64,000 nucleotides of DNA from Shewanella glacialimarina (GTDB lineage Bacteria > Pseudomonadota > Gammaproteobacteria > Enterobacterales > Shewanellaceae): positions 1,550,001-1,614,000 of the forward strand of contig NZ_CP041216.1 in assembly GCF_020511155.1 (NCBI RefSeq), written 5' to 3'. The notes under the pieces are model-generated. The model did no database searches. It saw only the letters and a program-made list of their open reading frames with translations, and was not told the DNA's origin. Positions within the stretch are counted from its first letter, which is position 1. Every line of letters begins with the position of its first letter. The position numbers were made by a program, and so were the translations under genes. This document shows, piece after piece, positions 46,755-55,423 of the stretch.

Positions 46755-46859
46755 GGTTCGTTAGCTCAGTCATTTCTTCTCTAAGTTAAGAGCTAGATCA
46801 AAAGCTGCAGTTGGCTTTTAACCCATTGGTCGAAGGTTCGAATCCTTCACGACCCACCA
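46755..46859 (+). pseudogene. tRNA-Lys pseudogene with expanded D-arm, kind B, copy 4
   Basis: It has a 105-nt form with a longer D insert that can make an AGCTC/GAGCT stem. The acceptor has one mismatch (GGTTCGT) and the anticodon stem has one (CCCAT). Confidence 0.75.
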
Positions 46860-46930
46860 CTTTTACTTCCCGATGTTGTAACCCCTAGTTGTAATCTCCA
46901 GTTAACCATATCGCTTAGTAAAACCAAGAT

Positions 46931-47035
46931 GGGTCGTTAGATCAGTCACTTCTTCTCTAAGCTAAGAGCTAGATCAAAAGCTGCAGTTAGCTTTTAACCA
47001 ATAGGTTAAAGCTTCGAATCCTTCACGACCCACCA
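46931..47035 (+). pseudogene. tRNA-Lys pseudogene with expanded D-arm, kind B, copy 5
   Basis: A 105-nt form with changes in the D-stem (GATC), anticodon arm (GTTAG) and T-stem (AAAGC). The acceptor is still paired and CCA is present. Confidence 0.75.
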
Positions 47036-47106
47036 CTTTTCCTTCCTGATGTTGTAACTCCTAGTTGTAATCTCCAGTTAACCATATCGCTTAGCAAAAC
47101 CAGGAT

Positions 47107-47211
47107 GGGTCGTTACCTCAGTCACTGTTGCTCTTATGAAAGAATGAGATCAAAAGCTACAGTTGGCTTTTAACCCATTGGTCGAAGGTTCAAATTCTTC
47201 ACAACCCAACA
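47107..47211 (+). pseudogene. tRNA-Lys pseudogene with expanded D-arm, kind B, copy 6
   Basis: The most decayed copy: D-stem, T-arm (TTCAAATTCTTC) and acceptor 3' strand (ACAACCC) are altered, and it ends AACA instead of ACCA. Confidence 0.75.
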
Positions 47212-47619
47212 CTTCTTTACTTCTTCCAATACGGCTTATCTATTTGTTTAAACAAAACGCTTTGCGCTATGCTATGCAATGCTTCTACAAGCAAATATAA
47301 ACAGCTAGCAGCGTAGATCATTGAGTAGACTCACAAAGGGAGCTTAATTATAAATAAGCCATTTCAGGCTTGCTAACCCACTTTAAATCTATATGCAGAA
47401 TCCGCACCTTTGTAATAGGTATTTAAAACACAAACCGTATCAATTAGCTCGGCACTTTAAAGCCTACAGATTAAGTCTTGAGGTGAGCAGGGTGATCTAA
47501 GAAGCAAAGATTAGAATTTGAAAACTTGGGCAATGTACTGCTGTATATCTTGATTAAATAACCTGAACTCGGGATAAGAGATAGAAGTAAAACAGTTAAT
47601 TATTAAAATTCAGCCAATA
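47212..47619. other. Non-coding stretch downstream of the tRNA array
   Basis: About 400 bp with no credible ORF, no further tRNA-Lys copy and no clear terminator for the array until the hairpin at 47620. The DNA may include eroded remnants that I cannot identify. Confidence 0.4.
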
Positions 47620-47646
47620 AAAAAGCCCATATTAATGGGCTTTTTT
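47620..47646. terminator. Bidirectional terminator
   Basis: AAAAAGCCCAT / ATGGGCTTTTT form an 11-bp stem with loop ATTA, with A and T runs on both sides. It should end the minus-strand lap operon and may end read-through from the tRNA array. Confidence 0.88.
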
Positions 47647-47676
47647 AAAACAGCTATTAGCTAGTGAAATCGGTTT

Positions 47677-48141
47677 CTAGTTACCAGAAATACCGTTTCC
47701 GCCACCACCGCCGCCGCCACCGTTGCTTCCGCTAGAGCTTCCGCCAGATTGACCTGGGTTTAATCCAACTGAAGTGCCAGATGTTTGACCGCCAGTGGCA
47801 GTTGCTGTTTGAGTTGCTTGAGCAACAACGCTTGAAGAAACACCATTTGCAGCAGCAACTACAGCAATTACGTCTGATGATGCGCCAGCTTGTTGAGCAG
47901 CGGCAATAATTTGAGCTTGAGCAGCTTCATCGCCTGCAGCAGCTACAAGCGCAGCAGCTAAAATAGCTTCAGCTTCAGCAGCTGTTGAATTTGCTATCAT
48001 GTCTGCAGTGTACTGGCCAACAGTACCTGCTGTAACAGCAGCTTCTAAGCCTGCATTATATTCTTCTAGGCTGACAGCTGAAACACCGGCAGACAATAGA
48101 AGAGAAAGTACAACTGCAGCAGTTTGTAACTTGCGCATCAT
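47677..48141 (-). CDS. Secreted Ala/Gly-rich protein of unknown function
   Basis: The 154-aa product has a signal peptide (MMRKLQTAAVVLSLLLSAG, cleavage near SA at 21-22), a central Ala-rich helical region (about 45-115) and a low-complexity Gly/Ser tail with eight consecutive Gly. It follows lapD by 17 bp and so is the third gene of the lapG-lapD operon. Residues 67-70 read AAAG, similar to the LapG cleavage motif (T/P/A)AAG, but in an Ala-rich protein this may be chance. I do not recognise the family. Confidence 0.7.
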   Translation of the reverse strand: MMRKLQTAAVVLSLLLSAGVSAVSLEEYNAGLEAAVTAGTVGQYTADMIANSTAAEAEAILAAALVAAAGDEAAQAQIIAAAQQAGASSDVIAVVAAANGVSSSVVAQATQTATATGGQTSGTSVGLNPGQSGGSSSGSNGGGGGGGGNGISGN

Positions 48142-48158
48142 TGTGTTCCTTACAATAG

Positions 48159-50219
48159 TTAAAAATCATTAAGTTTAAGTTCTGTTTCAATTGTATCAGC
48201 ACTTACTCGTAAAAGTGTATTAAAATTACGTACAGAGTACAAGCCGTTTCCTTGCAGGCCATCAATGTTCAATTGCACACAATGCTGGCTTATTGCTAAG
48301 GTTTCTATCTGTGGTGCTATCATTTTAATGCCAATACCGTGACAAATCTGGGTAATGGTTTGAATAAAAAACTGTGTATCTGCTTGTTCTATATCACGTA
48401 TATAGCTGCCATCAATTTTAATGTAGTCAACATTTAAATTTTTAATATATTGAAACGAGCTTAAGCTTGAGCCAAAACGCTCAATGGCGATTTCAATATT
48501 TAATGCTTTCGACTGACTAATAAATTGCTTAGTCGACTCCAGTGACAACATAGCCCCAGACTCATTAAATTCACACAACAGCGGCGGCAGTTTCGACTGC
48601 AATTGTTTATATGTGTCAAATAGCCATTCAGTAAAGCGAGTATTATGCAGTGCATGGTTACTAATGTTGATCGCCACACGAGTATTTTTAACATGATGCA
48701 GCTTGTAAAAAATAAAACAAATCACCGTTTGCTCTAATTCTTGCAGTAACCCTAAACGTTCGGCCATAGCAAATACATCAATGGTCGACAGCGTTTCATT
48801 GTTGTGCTTAAACCGCACAAAACACTCAACATAAAGCAGCTGGTTAGTTGTATCCACTACCGGTTGCAGCATTAAATCAAACAGCTTATCTAAAGGGATA
48901 CACTTAATCGCAAAATCCTGCGGCTTAGTGTGAACAATCTCAGCGTTAAAATACTCAGTAAACTGCTTAAGTATTGCCACCCACTCTTCACGTGAATGGG
49001 TTGCTGTAGGTGTTGATGTGGTTAATCCCGTTACAGGGGAATCCAAATAACTGTTATGGGTTAACTGGCTATCTAAACGCTTCGCCGCATCAGAAAAGGT
49101 TTCACTATACTCAACACTGGTTAATGCATGTTTTGCAAAGCCCTGGGTAAAGCGGTTGGTATTGGCTACCGAAAACGCATCGCCCATTTTACCATCTAAA
49201 ATAGACACCAGGTCATGGGTGGTTTGCGACAAAATAGCAAACTCAGACCCCGATACCCTATAAAGGCTTACATCGTTATAAACCGATACTTGGTCCGCTA
49301 AAATAGTTGCCCCTTCAGTAATATACGCATCACCGTGGGCATAACCTTCGGTATCGTTAATCAATTGCAGTGAGGTTAACGACACCATGCCAAAATACAA
49401 ACGGTTACCGTTTTTTTCAGCCTCATGCTTTAACGAGTCAAACGCCTTCATTAAAGCGCGTCTATTAGGTAAGCCAGTATGGCTATCGATATACACTTCT
49501 TTTGATAACTTTTCCGCGTTCAGTGTTTGCTCTGAAAAAGAGCGCTGAATATTGGTCACCATTTTGTTAATGGCATTCACAACCGTATTTAACTCAGTAG
49601 TGAACGGCTTGATAGGGTTTAAATCAAAGCGCTTTTCAATGACCGCTTCAGCCTGTAACTCAATGCGTTTTAACGGCGCAAGTACCGACTTAATGATCAA
49701 ATAGGCAAACAATAACGCGATAAAAAATTGTATTAGGGTGGTGGTTAACGCATTAACGCTATGGTCCCATAATGTTTTATAAGATGTGCCCGCATGGGAC
49801 TGCACTTCAAGCGTACCGGCAATGTTCCAGCCGTTGCTCACTTCACTTACCATTAACGGTGGCGTAAGCGGCAATATCGCCATAAACCAGCCAGGTACAT
49901 TAAAGTTACCTTGCTTATTAAGTCGCTCAAATTTAACGTCACCGTTAATATCCGTAAACGAAATACGTTGATAATAACCAGAGTCAAAAATGGCATTAGT
50001 CATGGTTGCCGCAATAACCATGCCTTCTTCATCCATATAAGGCGATATAGACAAACCTAAACTAATAGCCGCCCCCTGAGCATGGGATGCTAATTGCTCA
50101 TTTAAATAACTGCGCATATTAGACACATTATTAAACAGCGACGCACCAAAGCTAAATAAAGACAAACACGCAATTAATAAATACAACTGCGCCCGTAAAG
50201 AGATTCCCTTTCTAAACAT
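48159..50219 (-). CDS. lapD: LapD-like c-di-GMP receptor with degenerate GGDEF and EAL domains
   Basis: The 686-aa product has an N-terminal membrane helix (about 8-28), a LapD/MoxY-type periplasmic domain, a second helix (about 155-178), HAMP, GGDEF (about 245-400) and EAL (about 420-680) domains. The GGDEF core reads SGSEF and the EAL start reads YVECFVRF, so neither enzyme activity is expected. This is the LapD pattern: cytoplasmic c-di-GMP binding to EAL makes the periplasmic domain hold LapG. It lies 20 bp after lapG. Confidence 0.88.
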   Translation of the reverse strand: MFRKGISLRAQLYLLIACLSLFSFGASLFNNVSNMRSYLNEQLASHAQGAAISLGLSISPYMDEEGMVIAATMTNAIFDSGYYQRISFTDINGDVKFERLNKQGNFNVPGWFMAILPLTPPLMVSEVSNGWNIAGTLEVQSHAGTSYKTLWDHSVNALTTTLIQFFIALLFAYLIIKSVLAPLKRIELQAEAVIEKRFDLNPIKPFTTELNTVVNAINKMVTNIQRSFSEQTLNAEKLSKEVYIDSHTGLPNRRALMKAFDSLKHEAEKNGNRLYFGMVSLTSLQLINDTEGYAHGDAYITEGATILADQVSVYNDVSLYRVSGSEFAILSQTTHDLVSILDGKMGDAFSVANTNRFTQGFAKHALTSVEYSETFSDAAKRLDSQLTHNSYLDSPVTGLTTSTPTATHSREEWVAILKQFTEYFNAEIVHTKPQDFAIKCIPLDKLFDLMLQPVVDTTNQLLYVECFVRFKHNNETLSTIDVFAMAERLGLLQELEQTVICFIFYKLHHVKNTRVAINISNHALHNTRFTEWLFDTYKQLQSKLPPLLCEFNESGAMLSLESTKQFISQSKALNIEIAIERFGSSLSSFQYIKNLNVDYIKIDGSYIRDIEQADTQFFIQTITQICHGIGIKMIAPQIETLAISQHCVQLNIDGLQGNGLYSVRNFNTLLRVSADTIETELKLNDF

Positions 50220-50239
50220 AATATTTGACCCTGTTAAAG

Positions 50240-50920
50240 TTATTCACCGTTTTCTATACGCTGCATTAAAACTGACCAATCAGTAGTGCCTTTACTGTCG
50301 GGTTTAGCTGAACTTAACCCATGTGCTTTAGCTAACCATAAACCTTGTCCATTAAAGGAATATATGGGTTTTAAATCTGGACGACGATTTGCCGATAACA
50401 CCTTACGATTAAGATTATCTAACACTAACGGCAACGATGACGGTGTTTCAAAGTAAATTAGCACCATATGAGGTTCATTAAAGGTTAACGACCGCACATA
50501 CATCAAACGCAGCTTATTCTCATCCATGCCCATACCAAGCAAAGTCATATACTTGAAAATGGCATAATCTTCACAGTCGCCAGCGCCAGTCCCTAAGGAC
50601 TCTGTTGGCGTTGCCCAGTAATCTAAAGTATTCCAATGTTTCAAGTCAGACTTAAAATCAATATGCCTATTGGCAAACTCATTGGCCAATAGCAACCTAT
50701 CGTAATCATCCTGGTCGCTACCTTCATCAATCACTTCACGCCAGTCATAAAAGTCGCTAAGTTTTTTATCACCGTAGCCTTGTTTTATGCCAGCAAAAAA
50801 GTCGTCGGTAAATAAACTGTCGCTTAAGGTGGCAAAACACACAGCCGAAAACACCACAGGTATGGCTAACCAATGGCGGTATTTATTCATATTAACAAGC
50901 ACACTCTTAATACACGTCAT
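50240..50920 (-). CDS. lapG: LapG-like periplasmic cysteine protease (BTLCP)
   Basis: The 226-aa product has an N-terminal hydrophobic signal (about 15-32) and the transglutaminase-like triad Cys116 (GAGDCEDYA), His151 (EPHMVL) and Asp168 (LVLDNL). LapG proteases clip large RTX biofilm adhesins near their N-terminus when c-di-GMP is low, and are inhibited by LapD, encoded next. No adhesin gene is present in the window. The first ATG is used; an ATG ten codons later is possible. Confidence 0.9.
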   Translation of the reverse strand: MTCIKSVLVNMNKYRHWLAIPVVFSAVCFATLSDSLFTDDFFAGIKQGYGDKKLSDFYDWREVIDEGSDQDDYDRLLLANEFANRHIDFKSDLKHWNTLDYWATPTESLGTGAGDCEDYAIFKYMTLLGMGMDENKLRLMYVRSLTFNEPHMVLIYFETPSSLPLVLDNLNRKVLSANRRPDLKPIYSFNGQGLWLAKAHGLSSAKPDSKGTTDWSVLMQRIENGE

Positions 50921-51588
50921 TCCTGCTGTTTATCATTGAATCAATAGGGCGATAATCACCGCAAAATTACCCAATAATCTGTCTATTGAGATAAAGTGAC
51001 ACAAACCTGATGCACATCATAATCTAGTTAAGTTACAAACAACAATAAAATGACAACGGCACAGGCAAACAAAGTCTTTTATTTGAATGCGTTGCGCTTA
51101 ACCTCGTCATTCAAAAGTGTTAGCCATTATGCAAGTTCAAAATCTGTTTAAGCTAGCTTAAGTCATTTAAATTTAGTCGCTGCATACCTGTAATGAGCCC
51201 AGTAGCATTAGCCAAGCACCTGAACCCAGCAGCCAAAAACAAAACATTGGCCAACATAGTATTGTCATAATACTCAAATAAGCTATATCCAACAGGCTAG
51301 CTAACATAATCGTTACCGTCGTTAGCGCAACGCAACATCGAAGTAAAAATGCAACTCAGAAACCAAAACGTAACTCAGAAACGAAAGCGCACTAGGGGTA
51401 AAGTGATAGTGAAGGTGAAAGGGAAAGTAATAAGGACGTTACAGTACAAGGTGTGGTTACTGACATGACAAAACGACAAACGACAAAACCAGCAAGCGCG
51501 GCTAGTTTCTGATTTTAAATAGAAAAAAATAACGTGAAAAATCAGACGAATAAAAAAACGTCAAAAAATAACAAAATGCGTCAAAAAA
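50921..51588. other. Non-coding DNA between lapG and the polysaccharide locus promoter
   Basis: About 670 bp without a convincing ORF. It should contain the lapG promoter near its left end. A short direct repeat (AACTCAGAAACCAAAACG, near 51354 and again near 51372 with changes) is visible. No JUMPstart/ops element was found. Confidence 0.45.
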
Positions 51589-51618
51589 CTGTCATTAACT
51601 TAGCATTTACTCTATAAT
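51589..51618 (+). promoter_or_regulatory. Sigma-70 promoter of the polysaccharide locus
   Basis: CTGTCA (51589-51594), an 18-bp spacer and a perfect TATAAT (51613-51618). RNA starting near 51625 would have a leader of about 440 nt before ugd. Confidence 0.6.
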
Positions 51619-52068
51619 CTCCGCGAAATAGAGTGCTGACATAGAAATTAGTAGTAGAAAAGGAAATTTTAAAACAAGGCATGACGCCACTGATTAGCTA
51701 TTTTTGAATCAAAATCACCTGATTTTGTTCGTTAGTTTATCTCTGTAATCTCATCCTGTTTTAACTCCTACAATACCCAAACTATCCATTCAGGTGCAAC
51801 AACTGTTGTTTCGTCACCTGTAAGCCAAAGTGAATTCTGGTCGGGTAAAATTGTGTCTACTATTTCTTAATAACATTATTGGCTCAAGCTTAGTCGTTCA
51901 AGCTTATTAGTATTAGTATTAGTTTATTAGCTTAAGTTGTTTAGTATTAGCGCTTAACACATAAAATATCAGCTGTAACAATCGGTTTGAATCGGTTAGC
52001 TTTTTTTAAGTCAGTTTTTAAATCAGTTACCAATGAGTTTTGTTTAGATCATCAGGAAGATCATCAAC
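51619..52068 (+). other. Long 5' leader of the polysaccharide operon
   Basis: The region contains a CAAAATC/GATTTTG hairpin near 51709-51726 and a larger hairpin at 51791-51820 (CAGGTG/CACCTG with an inner CAACAA/TTGTT). TATTAG repeats follow around 51910-51950 and a CGGTT duplication near 51981-51998. There is no ORF. Such long leaders in polysaccharide operons are often sites of anti-termination or c-di-GMP-related control, but no specific element is recognised. Confidence 0.5.
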
Positions 52069-53235
52069 ATGAAAATAGCCATCGCTGGTACAGGATATGT
52101 CGGTTTATCTAACGCTATGTTATTAGCGCAGCACAACGAAGTGGTTGCGGTAGACATAGTAGCAGAAAAAATAAGCCAACTTAATGATAAAGTCTCGCCT
52201 ATTACCGACACTGAAATTGAAGATTTTTTAACAAACAAAAAACTCAACTTCACCGCCACCTTAAACAAGCAGGCAGCCTATACGGGCGCCGACTTTGTTA
52301 TTATTGCCACACCAACAGACTACGACCCAACAACAAACTACTTTAATACCGCGTCAGTTGAATCTGTTATCAAAGATGTTATCAGCATTAACACTAATGC
52401 AGTAATGGTCATTAAATCAACCGTGCCAGTAGGCTATACCGAACGTATTAAACAAGAGTTTGCCTGTAACAATATTATATTTTCGCCAGAATTTCTGCGT
52501 GAAGGCAAAGCCCTGCACGACAACCTTTACCCGTCACGCATTATTGTTGGCGAGCAAAGCGAACGTGCTAACACCTTTGCCAACTTATTAGTGCAAGGCG
52601 CCATTAAGCAAGATATTGAAGTGCTATTTACCCACTCAACCGAAGCCGAAGCCGTTAAGCTGTTTTCAAATACCTATTTAGCTTTACGGGTAGCCTACTT
52701 TAACGAGCTAGACACCTATGCCGAGGCACATGGGTTAGACAGCAAACAAATTATCGACGGTGTGTGTTTAGACCCCCGCATAGGTAATCACTACAACAAC
52801 CCATCATTTGGCTATGGTGGCTACTGCCTACCCAAAGACACTAAACAGCTGCGCGCCAACTACGCCGACGTGCCTAATAATCTAATTGGTGCCATTGTTG
52901 ACTCTAATACCACTCGCAAAGACTTTATTGCCGACTCAATCATCAGGCGCAACCCTAAAACAGTCGGTATTTACCGCCTTATTATGAAGTCAGGCTCAGA
53001 CAATTTTAGGTCGTCAAGCATTCAAGGCATTATGAAGCGCATCAAAGCTAAAGGCATTGAAGTGATCATATATGAACCTGTACTAGAGCAAGCCGAGTTT
53101 TTTCACTCAAAGGTTTATAACGATTTAGCCAAGTTTAAAGCGGCAGCTGATGTGATTATTTCAAATCGAGCCGCTGAAGAGTTAAGTGATGTTGCAGATA
53201 AAGTGTATACCCGTGATTTATTTGGTAATGACTAG
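52069..53235 (+). CDS. ugd: UDP-glucose 6-dehydrogenase
   Basis: The 388-aa product, the same length as E. coli Ugd, has the NAD-binding [26 protein letters not shown], the [20 protein letters not shown] block and the catalytic Cys in [14 protein letters not shown]. It oxidises UDP-glucose to UDP-glucuronate, a precursor for acidic polysaccharide. AGGAAG lies upstream of the ATG. Confidence 0.95.
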   Translation: MKIAIAGTGYVGLSNAMLLAQHNEVVAVDIVAEKISQLNDKVSPITDTEIEDFLTNKKLNFTATLNKQAAYTGADFVIIATPTDYDPTTNYFNTASVESVIKDVISINTNAVMVIKSTVPVGYTERIKQEFACNNIIFSPEFLREGKALHDNLYPSRIIVGEQSERANTFANLLVQGAIKQDIEVLFTHSTEAEAVKLFSNTYLALRVAYFNELDTYAEAHGLDSKQIIDGVCLDPRIGNHYNNPSFGYGGYCLPKDTKQLRANYADVPNNLIGAIVDSNTTRKDFIADSIIRRNPKTVGIYRLIMKSGSDNFRSSSIQGIMKRIKAKGIEVIIYEPVLEQAEFFHSKVYNDLAKFKAAADVIISNRAAEELSDVADKVYTRDLFGND

Positions 53236-53273
53236 CTGTAAACTGCCAGAAATTAAAGGACTAAAAGATTAAT

Positions 53274-54281
53274 ATGAAATACCTAGTAACCGGTGCTGCT
53301 GGCTTTATTGGTAACTTTGTCGCAGAACGTTTGTGTGAACAAGGTCATGACGTAGTAGGGCTTGATAACTTAAATGATTATTACGATCCCAATTTAAAGC
53401 TGGCCAGATTAAAACGCATCGAACATTTAAGTACCTTCAGATTCATTAAAATGGATATATCTGATCGCATCGCAATAGCTAGGCTATTTGAAGATGAAAA
53501 GTTCGATCGAGTCATTCATTTAGCTGCGCAAGCGGGTGTACGTTACTCCATTGAAAACCCAATGGCTTATATTGATTCAAATATGGTTGGCATGGCGACT
53601 ATTCTTGAAGGTTGCCGACACAATAAAGTACAGCATTTGGTTTATGCATCATCAAGCTCAGTGTATGGCGCCAATAAAAAAATACCCTTTGCCGAGTCTG
53701 ACAGAGTCGATCATCCAGTATCGCTTTATGCCGCAACTAAAAAATCTAACGAGTTAATGGCGCATACCTACAGCCACTTATATTCATTACCGACAACAGG
53801 TTTACGCTTTTTTACCGTTTATGGGCCCTGGGGCCGACCAGATATGGCGCCATTCTTATTTACTGACGCCATCGCCAACGATAGACCGATTAAAGTATTC
53901 AACAATGGCAAAATGCAGCGCGACTTTACTTATATCGACGACATTGTTGAAGGCATTATTCGCATTCAAGATGTTATTCCAATGCCTACTGATAAAGCTA
54001 CTCTAGACGAATCATCTGAAGCCTCAGCTTTTTATAAACTTTATAATATTGGTAATAATCAACCGGTAGAATTAGAGCAGTTTATAACCTGCATTGAAAA
54101 TGCTTTAGGTAAAAAAGCAAATAAGCAATACTTACCCATGCAAGATGGTGACGTTGTCAGAACATTTGCTGATGTAAGCGGTTTAGAAAACACAATTGAT
54201 TTTAAACCTAATACACAGTTGCAAGATGGTATTAATGAATTTGTTGAATGGTATTTATTATTTTTAGGTGACGAAAGATGA
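53274..54281 (+). CDS. NAD-dependent UDP-sugar epimerase (probable UDP-glucuronate 4-epimerase)
   Basis: The 335-aa extended SDR enzyme has GAAGFIG at 7-13, the catalytic Tyr/Lys pair in SLYAATKKSNELM and the AGVRYSIENPMAYIDSNMVG block (shown as AGVRYSIENP and YIDSNMVG) typical of UDP-glucuronate 4-epimerases. Adjacent ugd supplies UDP-GlcA, so UDP-GalA is the likely product. Its end overlaps the next gene by 4 nt (ATGA). Confidence 0.88.
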   Translation: MKYLVTGAAGFIGNFVAERLCEQGHDVVGLDNLNDYYDPNLKLARLKRIEHLSTFRFIKMDISDRIAIARLFEDEKFDRVIHLAAQAGVRYSIENPMAYIDSNMVGMATILEGCRHNKVQHLVYASSSSVYGANKKIPFAESDRVDHPVSLYAATKKSNELMAHTYSHLYSLPTTGLRFFTVYGPWGRPDMAPFLFTDAIANDRPIKVFNNGKMQRDFTYIDDIVEGIIRIQDVIPMPTDKATLDESSEASAFYKLYNIGNNQPVELEQFITCIENALGKKANKQYLPMQDGDVVRTFADVSGLENTIDFKPNTQLQDGINEFVEWYLLFLGDER

Positions 54282-55423
54282 AAGTTGGTTTAGTTGGACG
54301 AGCGGATCATGATAATTTTGGTGATTCCTTAATGTTTGCATTTTATGTAAAAGAATTTAAAAAAATGGGACATGAAGTATTTATAGTAGGCGCGACCTCA
54401 ATTTTTATGCAAAGGCTATTGGAGCAAAATTTGGAGTGCCAATTAATATACCTTGGTTCACTAAATTGCTTAGATAAAGTTTTTTTTATAGGTGGCGGGT
54501 ACTTTGGTCAACCAGATCTGAAGGTTAGTCAATGGAGCAAAAGATTTATCGACGATTCATTTTTTTATAAAATATCAACTGAATTATTTTTAAATAAAAC
54601 TCCTTATGTTATTTATGGAGCAGAAGTTGGTCCGTTAGATAATCGTAAAGTTAAAGAGAATGTAAAAATAATCCTTGAAAGAGCTGAAAGTATTATCGTC
54701 AGAAATAATAGTTCTGCAAGTTTTATTGAAAACGAGTTTGATTTGAAGTGCGCTGTATATCGTGATGTTGTATTAGGTGAAACTTCACGATATGTTGAAA
54801 ATGTTGAAAATGTTGAAAATGTTGAAAATGTTGAAAATGTTGAAAATGTTGAAAATGTTGAAAATGTTGAAAATGTTGAAAATGTTGAAAATGTTGAAAA
54901 TGGGGGCGTATTAACGATACATGCAACTGGAAAAGTCTTAAAAAACAATTTACTATCTGCAATAATTAGAAAGAAAATATTAGCCTTTGTTAAATCAAAT
55001 GAAATAATTAAAGTTAATATACTTTTTGACCAATCTAGTTTTCCTGAGTTAATACCAAATGCAAACTCTTTTAGTGAAAAGATAAATGAATTTTGTAGTT
55101 CAGAGGTCATTTTATATAATGGCTTGAGCACAGTTTTAGATACACTTAAAACTAGTACTCACGTAATCACTACAAAATTACATGTTGGAGTAGTTGCTTT
55201 AAGCTTCGAAAAATATGTATTTTGTATTTCAAGTATGCCAAAAAACATAAGATTTTATAAGGAAGTTTTTAATGGTGCAGGTACAATTAGATTGTTTAAC
55301 ATATTTAGTCCTTTTTACAAAATAAAATTTAGTTCATTTGTTAAAGGTACTCATAATAATGAAAATTACTTATCATCAAAGCAATATATAGATAAACTTA
55401 ATGTTTTGGTAGGTGGTAATTGA
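54278..55423 (+). CDS. Polysaccharide pyruvyl transferase family protein with VEN repeats
   Basis: The 381-aa product has the family's N-terminal GRADHDNFGDSLMFAFYVKE and FIGGGYFGQPDLK, and later THVITTKLHVGVVALSFEK. Family members add ketal-linked pyruvate to sugars in exopolysaccharides. A linker near residues 173-208 consists of twelve exact Val-Glu-Asn repeats. The gene is AT-rich compared with ugd. Start overlaps the epimerase stop, and a TTG-start polymerase gene overlaps its own stop. Confidence 0.78.
   Translation: MKVGLVGRADHDNFGDSLMFAFYVKEFKKMGHEVFIVGATSIFMQRLLEQNLECQLIYLGSLNCLDKVFFIGGGYFGQPDLKVSQWSKRFIDDSFFYKISTELFLNKTPYVIYGAEVGPLDNRKVKENVKIILERAESIIVRNNSSASFIENEFDLKCAVYRDVVLGETSRYVENVENVENVENVENVENVENVENVENVENVENVENGGVLTIHATGKVLKNNLLSAIIRKKILAFVKSNEIIKVNILFDQSSFPELIPNANSFSEKINEFCSSEVILYNGLSTVLDTLKTSTHVITTKLHVGVVALSFEKYVFCISSMPKNIRFYKEVFNGAGTIRLFNIFSPFYKIKFSSFVKGTHNNENYLSSKQYIDKLNVLVGGN
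54794..54901 (+). repeat. Twelve tandem copies of GTTGAAAAT (VEN repeat)
   Basis: Exactly 12 perfect 9-bp units (108 bp) encode (Val-Glu-Asn)12 within the pyruvyl-transferase-like gene. Perfect identity at DNA level points to recent slippage expansion; unit changes keep the frame. Confidence 0.97.

Noticed and set aside
45239..47211. Reading the alternating array as a CRISPR-like repeat-spacer structure
   Set aside because: Repeats are tRNA-Lys units with encoded CCA and the spacers are themselves repeated; no cas genes are present.
51600..52068. Search for a JUMPstart/ops (RfaH) element before the polysaccharide locus
   Set aside because: No GGCGGTAG-like element was seen on the plus strand between the promoter and ugd.
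54613..55131. Long minus-strand frame rich in TFS repeats, opposite the pyruvyl-transferase-like gene
   Set aside because: It exists only because the 9-bp repeat has no stops in several frames; the plus-strand frame has family motifs and operon overlaps.
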